Program-made: the position numbers and the translations under genes
Assembly: GCF_000472445.1 (NCBI RefSeq)
Contig: NZ_AXAJ01000006.1
Span: 186,157-250,156, forward strand
DNA length: 64,000 bases
Direction of reading: 5' to 3'
Source: Burkholderia sp. WSM2230
GTDB lineage: Bacteria; Pseudomonadota; Gammaproteobacteria; Burkholderiales; Burkholderiaceae
The notes under the pieces: model-generated
Seen by the model: the letters and a program-made list of their open reading frames with translations, nothing else
The model's database searches: none
What the model was told of the DNA's origin: nothing
Shown here: in pieces, positions 50,050 to 58,368 of the stretch
Layout of the letters: every line of letters starts with the position of its first letter
How positions within the stretch are numbered: position 1 is the stretch's first letter

Positions 50050-50234
50050 CGGGTCGGCCGGCGTGCGGCGTCGACACAGCCATTGGCTCACTGCCCGGCA
50101 ACCCGCCCTGACGACCCAGCCGCCACGCGAGAATATGCGCGCACCGGCAGCCCCTCCCAAAAAATGTCTCGATGCCAGGTCGGCGCCGCTGTGACTTCAC
50201 ACGGTGGCGCCGACCATAACAACCGGAGAATCTC

Positions 50235-50696
50235 GTGCCCATCGCAGTCGATCAACCCATCCCCGACTTCACCGCTGCCGCTACCGGAGGCGAGATCACG
50301 CTGTCCAACCTGCGGGGTAAGAAGGTGGTGCTGTATTTTTATCCGAAGGACAACACGCCAGGCTGCACGACCGAAGGTCTGCAGTTCCGCGATCTGTATC
50401 CGAAGTTCAAGAAGGCCGGCACGGAAATCCTCGGCGTCTCGCGCGACAGCCTGCGCTCGCATGACAACTTCAAGGCAAAGCTCGAACTGCCCTTCCCGCT
50501 GATCTCGGATCCCGAAGAAAAACTGTGCGCGCTCTTTGGCGTCATCAAAATGAAGAAAATGTATGGCAAGGAAGTACGGGGAATTGAACGCTCCACCTTC
50601 GTCATCGACGCGGACGGCGTGCTTCGCCACGAGTGGCGCGGCGTGAAAGTGCCCGGCCATGTCGACGAAATTCTGCAGGCTGTACAAGCGCTGTGA
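50235..50696 (+). CDS. bcp: thioredoxin-dependent peroxiredoxin, BCP type
   Basis: 153 aa from a GTG at 50235 with CCGGAGA upstream. The peroxidatic cysteine is C44 in KDNTPGCTTEGLQFRD. The resolving cysteine that E. coli BCP has five residues later is absent (leucine here); the only other cysteine is in EEKLCALFG. It reduces hydroperoxides with thiols. It lies 185 bp after arnD and before a terminator. Confidence 0.93.
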   Translation: MPIAVDQPIPDFTAAATGGEITLSNLRGKKVVLYFYPKDNTPGCTTEGLQFRDLYPKFKKAGTEILGVSRDSLRSHDNFKAKLELPFPLISDPEEKLCALFGVIKMKKMYGKEVRGIERSTFVIDADGVLRHEWRGVKVPGHVDEILQAVQAL

Positions 50697-51052
50697 GGCG
50701 CGTTATATTGGGTTGCAATGAGTGCCTGTCCATCCCAAATTTTTCGCCGCTGCGCAAGACTTGACGGTCGTGTCGGTCGAGGCATCCGATCCGTTGAGGT
50801 CGTGAGGCGCAACGCGAACACCGTAAGCGAGCCGCTTGCCCCGTACGACGGGGCGGCGGCTTTTTTAATTGCGCGCAGCCGTTCGTTCACTCGGCCGCGC
50901 GCTTTCCGTTAAGGAGCCGATCGAAGACCAGGCGAACCGGCATCTCCAGACCGAATGCGCGCCTCCGGGCGCAAACTGCGTGCGCAACATCGGCACCGGC
51001 AGAATGCGACAGGCGGCGCACGATATGTGACCCGATTATTTCGAGGGAAACC
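50697..51052. other. 356-bp gap between bcp and PIN-PhoH gene
   Basis: No protein gene seen. A strong terminator lies at 50830-50866, 133 bp after the bcp stop; the stretch before it could be a 3' UTR or a small RNA. The leader of the PhoH gene follows, with GAGGG before its start. Confidence 0.4.
50830..50866 (+). terminator. strong terminator downstream of bcp
   Basis: Stem of about 13 pairs with one bulge between AGCCGCTTGCCCCGT and ACGGGGCGGCGGCT, loop ACG, followed by six T. Confidence 0.85.
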
Positions 51053-52894
51053 ATGCCTTTGCCTACCCCCCCGAGCAAGCTCGGCAATCTCCTGCCACCT
51101 GACGAATACAAGGCCAAGGCCGCCACGCCGGCGCGCTCCACCGCGAAGAAACAGGCCGAGGGAGAATCCGCGGAACCGGCCGACTACGGGCGCGCGAACG
51201 TCGCCACGCCCATGGCGCATGCTGCCAATGCCGCGACTACCCTGCGACCGGTGCCGGCGTCGTCCGCTTCCGCCACGGCGTCCGCTGCCGCGGGCGAGGC
51301 CGCTCAGGCGCGCGCCGCGTCGGGCTCCGGGCGCAAGACCAGGCAGACCGCCGCGCTGCTGCAGCCGGTTCCCGCAGCCGAGCCGCAGCCGGTCGTCGCG
51401 CGCAAGCCAGGCGCCAAAGAGCCTGTGGCCAGCACGGCCGCCGCTGCACCCACCGCGCGCGGCACTAGCAAAAAACGCGGCACGGCCGCGCAGCCAGTCG
51501 AGATCCAGAAGCTCTTCGTGCTCGACACGAACGTGCTGATGCACGACCCGAGCTGCCTGTTCCGTTTCGAGGAACACGACGTCTATCTGCCGATGATGAC
51601 GTTGGAAGAACTCGACAACCACAAGAAGGGCATGTCGGAAGTCGCGCGTAATGCACGGCAAGTGAGCCGCACGCTCGACGCGCTGGTTGCGAACGCGGGC
51701 AACATCTCCGACGGCATCTCGCTCGCGCGTCTAGGCAGCCGCGAGGCGTCCGGGCGCCTGTACTTCCAGACAAAGCTGACGGCGATCGAGCCGGTCGAAG
51801 GCCTGCCGGAAGGCAAAGCCGACAATCAGATTCTCGGCGTAGTGCGCGCGTTGCAGCGCGACCGTTCGGATCGTCAGGTCGTGCTGGTGTCGAAAGACAT
51901 CAACATGCGCATCAAGGCGCATGCGCTCGGCTTGCCCGCCGAAGACTACTTCAATGACCAGGTGCTCGAAGACAGCGACCTGCTGTATTCGGGCATCCGC
52001 GCACTGCCGCAGGACTTCTGGACGCGGCACGCGAAGGGCATGGAGAGCTGGCAGGACACCAAGACCGGCACCACGTATTACCGCGTGACCGGGCCGCTGT
52101 GTCCGTCGATGCTCGTCAACGAATTCGTGTATCTCGAGCCGCAGAACGGCGAGCCGGCGTTTCACGCGCTGGTGCGCGAGTTGAACGGCAAGACGGCGCT
52201 GCTGCAAACGCTGCGTGACTACGGCCACCACAAGAACAATGTGTGGGGCATCACCGCGCGCAACCGCGAGCAGAACTTCGCGCTGAATCTGTTGATGAAC
52301 CCCGAGATCGACTTCGTCACGCTGCTCGGCCAGGCCGGCACCGGCAAAACGCTGGTGGCGCTCGCAGCCGGTCTCGCGCAGGTGCTGGACGACAAGCGCT
52401 ACAACGAGATCATCGTGACGCGCGCGACGGTGCCCGTCGGCGAGGACATCGGCTTTCTGCCCGGTACTGAAGAGGAAAAAATGCAGCCGTGGATGGGTGC
52501 ATTCGACGACAACCTCGAAGTGCTGCAGAAGACCGACGACGCCGCCGGCGAATGGGGCCGCGCCGCGACCCAGGAACTGATCCGCTCGCGCCTGAAGATC
52601 AAGAGCATGAACTTCATGCGCGGCCGTACGTTCGTGGACAAGTATCTGATCATCGACGAGGCGCAAAACCTCACGCCCAAGCAGATGAAGACGCTCGTCA
52701 CGCGCGCGGGCCCGGGTACGAAGATCATCTGCCTCGGCAATATCGCGCAGATCGATACGCCTTATCTGACAGAAGGCAGTTCCGGCCTGACGTACGTGGT
52801 CGACCGCTTCAAGGGATGGGCGCACAGCGGGCACGTGACGCTTGCGCGCGGCGAGCGTTCGCGCCTCGCGGACTACGCGTCGGAGATCCTTTAG
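51053..52894 (+). CDS. PIN-PhoH fusion protein (PhoH2-type ATPase/RNase)
   Basis: 613 aa. The N-terminal ~150 residues are disordered (Ala/Pro/Thr/Lys-rich). A PIN nuclease domain follows: LFVLDTNVLMHDP, MMTLEELDNHKKG, VLVSKDINMRIKA. The C-terminal PhoH ATPase has the P-loop GQAGTGKT near residue 425 and Walker B YLIIDEAQNLTPKQMK. PhoH2 proteins of this layout are sequence-dependent RNA helicase-nucleases in mycobacteria; whether this one is the same is unknown. No antitoxin gene is adjacent. Confidence 0.88.
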   Translation: MPLPTPPSKLGNLLPPDEYKAKAATPARSTAKKQAEGESAEPADYGRANVATPMAHAANAATTLRPVPASSASATASAAAGEAAQARAASGSGRKTRQTAALLQPVPAAEPQPVVARKPGAKEPVASTAAAAPTARGTSKKRGTAAQPVEIQKLFVLDTNVLMHDPSCLFRFEEHDVYLPMMTLEELDNHKKGMSEVARNARQVSRTLDALVANAGNISDGISLARLGSREASGRLYFQTKLTAIEPVEGLPEGKADNQILGVVRALQRDRSDRQVVLVSKDINMRIKAHALGLPAEDYFNDQVLEDSDLLYSGIRALPQDFWTRHAKGMESWQDTKTGTTYYRVTGPLCPSMLVNEFVYLEPQNGEPAFHALVRELNGKTALLQTLRDYGHHKNNVWGITARNREQNFALNLLMNPEIDFVTLLGQAGTGKTLVALAAGLAQVLDDKRYNEIIVTRATVPVGEDIGFLPGTEEEKMQPWMGAFDDNLEVLQKTDDAAGEWGRAATQELIRSRLKIKSMNFMRGRTFVDKYLIIDEAQNLTPKQMKTLVTRAGPGTKIICLGNIAQIDTPYLTEGSSGLTYVVDRFKGWAHSGHVTLARGERSRLADYASEIL

Positions 52895-52932
52895 GAATCA
52901 GCTGGTTGGCTGCAATGGCCGGCTGGACGGCG

Positions 52933-52966
52933 AGCCGCGCTCCGAGCTTTCGGGGCGCGGCTTTTT
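52933..52966 (+). terminator. terminator after PIN-PhoH gene
   Basis: Stem AGCCGCGC / GCGCGGCT with an inner CCGA / TCGG pair, followed by a T-run. Confidence 0.8.
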
Positions 52967-53110
52967 CATGTCTGCTGCGTCTTTGGCGAGCAACACTTAG
53001 CGCATGAACTTCAAGTAATTTGTCAAGAGTTCTTGCCGCTTTCGCGTTTCACCGGCTACCATCCGGACATCGTCCGCCATTAAACGAGCGTTTACCGCCC
53101 TCTGCCCTTC

Positions 53111-54397
53111 ATGCGCCGACTCGCCTTCTCGTTGCTGACCGTGCTGCTGCTCGCCGCGTGTGCCGGCGCGCCGCAAAAGACTTCGCGCGGCTCGGGAAGC
53201 TCCGTCATCGCGGCGAACGGCGCGTATCGGGCACCGCCGCCGGGCTTTCCCAATTTTGTGGACCACAGCATCGGCCGTGAGGAAATTTCCATTCAGGCGA
53301 TGAGCCTCGTCGGCGTGCCCTACCGCTGGGGCGGCAACACGCCGGACAGCGGCTTCGATTGCAGCGGCCTTGTTCGCTATGTGGTGGCGCGCGCGGCGTC
53401 GGTGAACCTGCCGCGCACGACCGCCGATATGAGCGGACGCGGCGAATCGGTTGAGCCGGACGAAATCGCGCCCGGCGATCTGATCTTCTTCAACACTACC
53501 GGGCGGCCGCATTCGCACGTGGGCATCTACGTGGGCAAGTTGCGCTTTGTCAACGCGCCGTCGACGGGCGGCACGGTGCGGCTCGACTATCTGACCAACC
53601 CGTATTGGGCGAAGCGCTTCGACGGCATCCGCCGCGTGGCGGCACCGGCCGCGAAGCCCACGCCGTTCGACGCGCCGAACTATCAGGCGGCGGCGCCCCA
53701 GCCGGAGCGTGCAGCGGGACTGGCGGCGGCGAGTGCGTATGGCGGCGGCCAGGCAGCTGGCGCCAGCGCGTATGGAAGTGCCCAGGCCGGCGCGGTCGGT
53801 GCGCCAGCCACTGCGGCCAGGTCGGCTGCAAGCTATGCCGCAAGTCCGTCGCCTTCGCAAAACAGCGCTCGGGCCGCAGTGGCGGCCGAACCGCGCGCGC
53901 CATCGACGGCGACTACTGATTCCGCCTTGGCCACCCTGCCCGCAACCCGGGCGCCGCAAGCCGATCCGTTCGAACCGCCGCCGCCGGGAATGAGCGCGGC
54001 GCAGCTACAGGCGCGCGCAGCGGGCGCAATCTCGCCGACGCCGACTCCTCCGGCTCAGGCGAGTGCGTATGACGGCAGCGCTGCCGCGCCGCTGCAGACC
54101 ACTGCGGCAGCGCGCTCCGCACCCAGAACAGCAAGCGCTGGCGCACCGGACCCCATTGACGCAGCCGCCGATGCGTTCGAGCCGCCACCGCCCGCTTCCG
54201 TCGCCGCCCGCCAGGCGCGCCTCGCGCAACAAAGCCAGCATACCCAACAGGCCCCGCTCGATCAGCAAGCGGAACAGCCACGGACCGCCGACGGCGCCGT
54301 GCAGATCATGCGAGCCTCGACGGCCTCGCGGAGCGTACCTGCCCCGTCGCAAACCAACGACGACCCGATCGCCCGCTTCGCCAACGGCAACTTCTGA
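53111..54397 (+). CDS. NlpC/P60 (C40) lipoprotein, long Ala/Pro/Gln-rich tail
   Basis: 428 aa. The lipobox LLAAC gives a lipidated C17. The NlpC/P60 domain spans about 60-165: catalytic C84 in SGFDCSGLVRY and H136 in RPHSHVGIYVG; the third residue appears to be N148 (FVNAPSTGG) rather than His. It should cut peptide bonds in peptidoglycan. The last ~250 residues are low-complexity, with three copies of a DPFEPPPPG/DAFEPPPPA-like segment (two clear). Standard relatives such as MepS are about 190 aa, so the tail is unusual and may span the periplasm. Confidence 0.85.
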   Translation: MRRLAFSLLTVLLLAACAGAPQKTSRGSGSSVIAANGAYRAPPPGFPNFVDHSIGREEISIQAMSLVGVPYRWGGNTPDSGFDCSGLVRYVVARAASVNLPRTTADMSGRGESVEPDEIAPGDLIFFNTTGRPHSHVGIYVGKLRFVNAPSTGGTVRLDYLTNPYWAKRFDGIRRVAAPAAKPTPFDAPNYQAAAPQPERAAGLAAASAYGGGQAAGASAYGSAQAGAVGAPATAARSAASYAASPSPSQNSARAAVAAEPRAPSTATTDSALATLPATRAPQADPFEPPPPGMSAAQLQARAAGAISPTPTPPAQASAYDGSAAAPLQTTAAARSAPRTASAGAPDPIDAAADAFEPPPPASVAARQARLAQQSQHTQQAPLDQQAEQPRTADGAVQIMRASTASRSVPAPSQTNDDPIARFANGNF

Positions 54398-54434
54398 CCA
54401 CGGTAGGCGCGGTTCGCTGACGCCACAGCGCTGC

Positions 54435-55361
54435 TCAGACGCGCTGAGTGAGTTCGTCGAGCGTGATGGGCGCGGTGCCGACTTTCCCGACCACGATACC
54501 GGCCGCCACGTTAGCGAGCCGCGCCGCGCTTTCGACATCGTGGCCCGCTGCCAACGCGGCGGCCATGGTGGCGATGACTGTGTCGCCAGCCCCGGACACG
54601 TCGTACACCTCACGCGCCTGCGCGGCAATGCGGATGTGGCGATTCTCGACAAAGAGGCTCATGCCTTCCTCCGAGCGCGTGACGAGCAGGGCCGCCAGTT
54701 CGAATTCGTCGCACAGCCCGAACGCGCGCCGCTCGAAGTCTGCCTCGCTGGTCCACTTGCCCGCTGCCTGCGCAAATTCGTCGCGATTCGGCGTCATGAC
54801 GCTTGCCCCACGGTAGATCGAGTAGTCCGGTCCTTTCGGATCGACGAGAATGGTCGCCCCTGCGGACGTTGCGTCGGACGTCATCAGGCGTAGATGCGCG
54901 AGCCCGCCCTTGCCGTAATCCGAGAACACCACAGTCTTACAAGCTTTCAACTTCTCGCGGAATTGGGCGACGAGCGGAAACAGCAACTCGTGGTTCGGAC
55001 GCTGCTCGAAATCGGCGCGCACGATCTGCTGGTTGCGCGAAATCACGCGCAGCTTGACTGTGGTTTGCAGCTCCGGGTCGCGCAAAAACGTGCAGCGAAC
55101 GTTGCGCGACTCCAGCAAAGCCTGCAATGCCCGCCCGTCCTGATCGTCGCCGACCACAGACAGCAGCGTGACCTGCGCGCCCAGGTTCACCGCGTTGATG
55201 GCCACGTTGGCCGCGCCGCCCGCAACGTCCCCAGTGCGCTGGATGCGGACCACAGGCACCGGCGCCTCGGGCGAAATGCGCGTGCTGTCTCCAAACCAGT
55301 AGCGATCCAGCATCACGTCACCTGCAACGATGATTGACGCCGATGAGCAATCCAGACTCAA
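54435..55361 (-). CDS. rfaE1: D-glycero-beta-D-manno-heptose-7-phosphate kinase (RfaE/HldE domain I)
   Basis: 308 aa from a TTG at 55361 with AAGGAG 7 nt upstream. PfkB-family motifs: IIVAGDVMLDRYWFGD, GGAANVAINAVNLGA and the catalytic DVSGAGDTVIATMAAAL. It phosphorylates heptose-7-phosphate at O1 for ADP-heptose, the LPS inner core donor. E. coli HldE is a kinase-adenylyltransferase fusion; here only the kinase is present, as usual in Burkholderia, where the adenylyltransferase is a separate gene not in this window. Confidence 0.93.
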   Translation of the reverse strand: MSLDCSSASIIVAGDVMLDRYWFGDSTRISPEAPVPVVRIQRTGDVAGGAANVAINAVNLGAQVTLLSVVGDDQDGRALQALLESRNVRCTFLRDPELQTTVKLRVISRNQQIVRADFEQRPNHELLFPLVAQFREKLKACKTVVFSDYGKGGLAHLRLMTSDATSAGATILVDPKGPDYSIYRGASVMTPNRDEFAQAAGKWTSEADFERRAFGLCDEFELAALLVTRSEEGMSLFVENRHIRIAAQAREVYDVSGAGDTVIATMAAALAAGHDVESAARLANVAAGIVVGKVGTAPITLDELTQRV

Positions 55362-55650
55362 TTTGCGACTCCTTCAGAATGGGTTCTTTCGGCACAGACA
55401 CATCCGTCGACGACACGGCTAAAAATTAGTTGGTGGTACTGATAAATCTGACAGCGAAAAACGCACACATTGTCACAAATGAGATGGCGGACCGAATGCG
55501 CGCTGACGCCTTGACGCAACGGTCGGTCATCAATCGGATTCGTCCCATTGACGTGCCCCGCGAACCTCGCCCGACGTCGCGGCTGGTTCAGCACGCGGGC
55601 GCCGCCGATCTGCTATCGTCATCGGTATTCTTCTGAAGCGGGTGACGACA

Positions 55651-56457
55651 ATGGATCTCGGGCTGAAAGAAAAAGTGGTGTTGATTACAGGCGGCAGCAA
55701 GGGCATCGGCTTTGCATGCGCGCGGGCTTTCGCGCTGGAAGGCGCGAAAGTCGCAATCGTTTCGCGCGACCCGGCCAATCTGGCGCGTGCGTACGAACAG
55801 TTGCAGGAAGAAGGCTTGCATGTGCATCGCACGCGCGCCGACCTGCATGAGCCGCACAGCGCCGCCGACATCGTCGAGGAAGTCAGCACGGCGGTCGGCC
55901 CGATCGACGTGCTGGTCAACAGCGCCGGCGCCGCGCGCCGCTACGACCCCGAAACGCTCGACGCAGAAGCATTCCGCGCGACGATGGAAGCCAAGTATTT
56001 CCCCTACATCTATCCGCAGCAGGAAGTGCTGCGCCGCATGGCGGAGCGCGCGAGGCGCGGCGATGGCGGCGAGCCGGGCACGGTCGTGAACATTATTGGT
56101 ATGGGCGGCAAGGTGGCGAGCGATATCCATATTGCCGGTGGCGCCGCGAATGCCGCGCTGATGCTGGCCACGGTCGGCCTCGCTCACTACTACGCGCGCT
56201 TCGGCATCCGGATCAACGCGATCAATCCCGGGGCGACGCTGACGGAGCGCGTCGAGGAAGCGGTCAAGCTGGAGGCCGCGCAGCAAGGCGTGGAAACCGC
56301 CGAGGCGCTGGCGCGTGGGCAGGCGAAGGTGCCGCTCGGGCGGTACGCGAAACCGGAGGAAATTGCGGATGTCGCGCTGTTTCTGGCGAGCCGCCGCGCG
56401 AGTTATGTGACGGGCGCGATTGTCCCGATGGATGGTGGAAGCACACCGCTGATCTAG
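55651..56457 (+). CDS. SDR-fold protein lacking the usual catalytic residues
   Basis: 268 aa from the ATG at 55651 (GTG at 55642 is an alternative). The NAD(P) motif TGGSKGIGFACARAFA and the NxAG-like NSAG are intact, and the end SYVTGAIVPMDGGSTPLI is standard. The active site is not: where SDRs have a serine and Y-x3-K, this protein reads NIIGMGGKV and HIAGGAANAAL (Tyr to Gly, Lys to Asn). A nucleotide-binding or non-classical role is likely. It is divergent from rfaE1, with no partner. Confidence 0.85.
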   Translation: MDLGLKEKVVLITGGSKGIGFACARAFALEGAKVAIVSRDPANLARAYEQLQEEGLHVHRTRADLHEPHSAADIVEEVSTAVGPIDVLVNSAGAARRYDPETLDAEAFRATMEAKYFPYIYPQQEVLRRMAERARRGDGGEPGTVVNIIGMGGKVASDIHIAGGAANAALMLATVGLAHYYARFGIRINAINPGATLTERVEEAVKLEAAQQGVETAEALARGQAKVPLGRYAKPEEIADVALFLASRRASYVTGAIVPMDGGSTPLI

Positions 56458-56580
56458 GGGGCGTGTGATTTTGGCCTTGTCTGGCCTTGCGGCGCGGCGT
56501 TGCGCCTACTGGCGCGGACAGTTTTTTCGTCCGCCCAGCAGGCGCTGATTTACTTAACCGCGCAAGAACCCTGCAGAAAC

Positions 56581-57591
56581 CTACAGGAAATGGTGGCCCA
56601 GCCACCAGGCGGCAGCGGCAAGTGCAGCAGAGGCCGGAATCGTCAAAATCCAGGCCCACACGATGTTGCCCGCCACACCCCAGCGAACCGCGCTCAGCTT
56701 CTGCGTGGCGCCGACGCCGACAATCGCGCCGGTGATCGTATGCGTGGTCGACACCGGAATGCCGAGCCACGAGGCAGTGAAAAGCGTGATCGCCCCGCCC
56801 GACTCCGCGCAAAAACCGCCGACCGGCTTCAGCTTGGTAATTTTCTGGCCCATGGTCCGGACGATTCGCCAGCCGCCGAACAGGGTTCCCACACCCATCG
56901 ACAGATAGCAGCCACCGATCACCCACAGCGGCGGCGCTTCTGCGATCGAGGACGCATAGCCCGTGGCGATCAGCAGCATCCAGATGATGCCGATGGTCTT
57001 TTGCGCATCGTTGCCACCGTGGCCAAGGCTGTACAAACCGGCGGACACGAGTTGCAGGCGCCGGAAGCGCCGGTCGACCTTGCTCGGCGGCGTGCGGAAA
57101 TAGATCCACGAGACCGCCAGCATGAAAAACGACCCGAGCACGAAACCGAGCAGCGGCGAGACCAAAATGAACGTGACGGTCTTCATGAGGCCGTCGAAAT
57201 TCAGCGAGCCCCAGCCGGACTTGGCGAGCGCCGAGCCTACGAGCCCCCCGATCAGCGCGTGCGACGAACTCGACGGAATGCCGTAATGCCACGTAATGAC
57301 GTTCCAGCCGATGGCGCCGACCAGCGCGCCGAAAATCACGTAGTGATCGACAATGTCCGGGTCAATCGTGCCCTTTCCGACCGTCGCGGCCACCTTCAGG
57401 TGAAACACGAAATATGCGATGACGTTGAACGCCGCCGCGAACGCCACCGCCTGCTGCGGCTTCAGCACGCCGGTGGAGACCACGGTGGCGATCGAATTGG
57501 CCGCGTCGTGAAAGCCATTCATGAAGTCAAAAATCAGCGCGACGGCGACCAGGGCAGCGACTACCCAGATAGCGAGTTGTATCGATTGCAT
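56581..57591 (-). CDS. pit: PiT family inorganic phosphate transporter
   Basis: 336 aa, about ten membrane helices. The PiT signatures occur in both halves: FMNGFHDAANSIATVV and LGHGGNDAQKTIGII. It takes up phosphate with H+ or as metal-phosphate, low affinity compared with Pst. The ATG overlaps the stop of the DUF47 gene by one base (TAATG). An upstream Pho-box-like element suggests PhoB control. Confidence 0.93.
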   Translation of the reverse strand: MQSIQLAIWVVAALVAVALIFDFMNGFHDAANSIATVVSTGVLKPQQAVAFAAAFNVIAYFVFHLKVAATVGKGTIDPDIVDHYVIFGALVGAIGWNVITWHYGIPSSSSHALIGGLVGSALAKSGWGSLNFDGLMKTVTFILVSPLLGFVLGSFFMLAVSWIYFRTPPSKVDRRFRRLQLVSAGLYSLGHGGNDAQKTIGIIWMLLIATGYASSIAEAPPLWVIGGCYLSMGVGTLFGGWRIVRTMGQKITKLKPVGGFCAESGGAITLFTASWLGIPVSTTHTITGAIVGVGATQKLSAVRWGVAGNIVWAWILTIPASAALAAAAWWLGHHFL

Positions 57592-58217
57592 TATGCGTTT
57601 TCCAGCACGATGCCTTCGATGATGTTCGCTACGTCTTCACACTTGTCCGTGATCGTTTCGAGCAATTCGTAAATCGCCTTGAGCTTGATCAGGGTCTTGA
57701 CGTTGTCCTCTTCGCGAAAGAGCTTCGACATCGCCGCGCGCAGCACACGATCCGCTTCGGACTCGAGCCGGTCGATTTCCTCGCATGCCTTCAGGATCTG
57801 GCTCGCCTGCTTCATGTCCGACAGCAGGCTGACGGCAAACTGCACGCGCTCGGAGGTCGCCGTGCAGATGTGCGCGAGCTGGCTCGCCTCGGAAGTGACG
57901 GACTGCACGTCGTACAGGGAAATGGCCGTGGCGACGTCCTCCATCAGGTCGAGGATGTCGTCCATCGTGGTGATCAGTTTGTGGATCTCGTCGCGGTCGA
58001 GCGGCGTGATGAAGGTCTTGTGCAGCAGGTCGATGGTTTCGTGCGTGAGCTTGTCCGCGGCCTTTTCGGCTTTTTGCACGTTTTGCTTGTGGACCTCTGC
58101 GTCTTGCAGATTGTCGATTAGCAGCTCGAGTTCGCGGCTCGCGGAGACAATGCACTGTGCGTGCGCGTTGAAAATATCAAAAAACTTGCCCTCGGTGGGG
58201 ATGAATCGACCGAACAT
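57591..58217 (-). CDS. DUF47 family PhoU-like protein, partner of Pit
   Basis: 208 aa, all helical: MFGRFIPTEGKFFDIFNAHA, the metal-binding E/D-x3-D repeats of PhoU-like proteins (DEIHKLITTMDDILDLMED, ACEEIDRLESEADRVLR), ending LIKLKAIYELLETITDKCEDVAN, quoted in part as YELLETITDKCEDVAN. DUF47 genes almost always precede pit and are thought to regulate the transporter. In Sinorhizobium meliloti the equivalent orfA-pit operon is repressed by PhoB. Confidence 0.9.
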   Translation of the reverse strand: MFGRFIPTEGKFFDIFNAHAQCIVSASRELELLIDNLQDAEVHKQNVQKAEKAADKLTHETIDLLHKTFITPLDRDEIHKLITTMDDILDLMEDVATAISLYDVQSVTSEASQLAHICTATSERVQFAVSLLSDMKQASQILKACEEIDRLESEADRVLRAAMSKLFREEDNVKTLIKLKAIYELLETITDKCEDVANIIEGIVLENA

Positions 58218-58246
58218 TGGGATCCCGAAAATTGGTCACATAATGG

Positions 58247-58264
58247 CTGACATAAAACTGCCAT
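58247..58264 (+). promoter_or_regulatory. Pho-box-like element in front of DUF47-pit
   Basis: CTGACAT-AAAA-CTGCCAT: two 7-bp direct repeats, 4 bp apart, each one mismatch from the PhoB half-site CTGTCAT. The repeats read on the + strand, opposite to the operon, and the element lies downstream of the operon -10, about where transcription would start. Confidence 0.65.
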
Positions 58265-58270
58265 ATTGTA
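58265..58270 (-). promoter_or_regulatory. -10 element for DUF47-pit
   Basis: TACAAT on the minus strand, 47 bp before the DUF47 ATG and directly next to the Pho-box-like element. The -35 is weak. Confidence 0.5.
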
Positions 58271-58368
58271 CCGTTGCGGGATCGATGTAGCACTTTGCAA
58301 AGCGCCGTTACAACAGCGCCATTGCGTTGCCGCGGCTTTTCCTCATTCGCCGGGGGCGCGCGGCGTGC

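Noticed and set aside
51053..52894. Toxin-antitoxin (VapBC-like) module from the PIN domain
   Set aside because: The PIN domain is fused to PhoH, and no small antitoxin gene precedes it.
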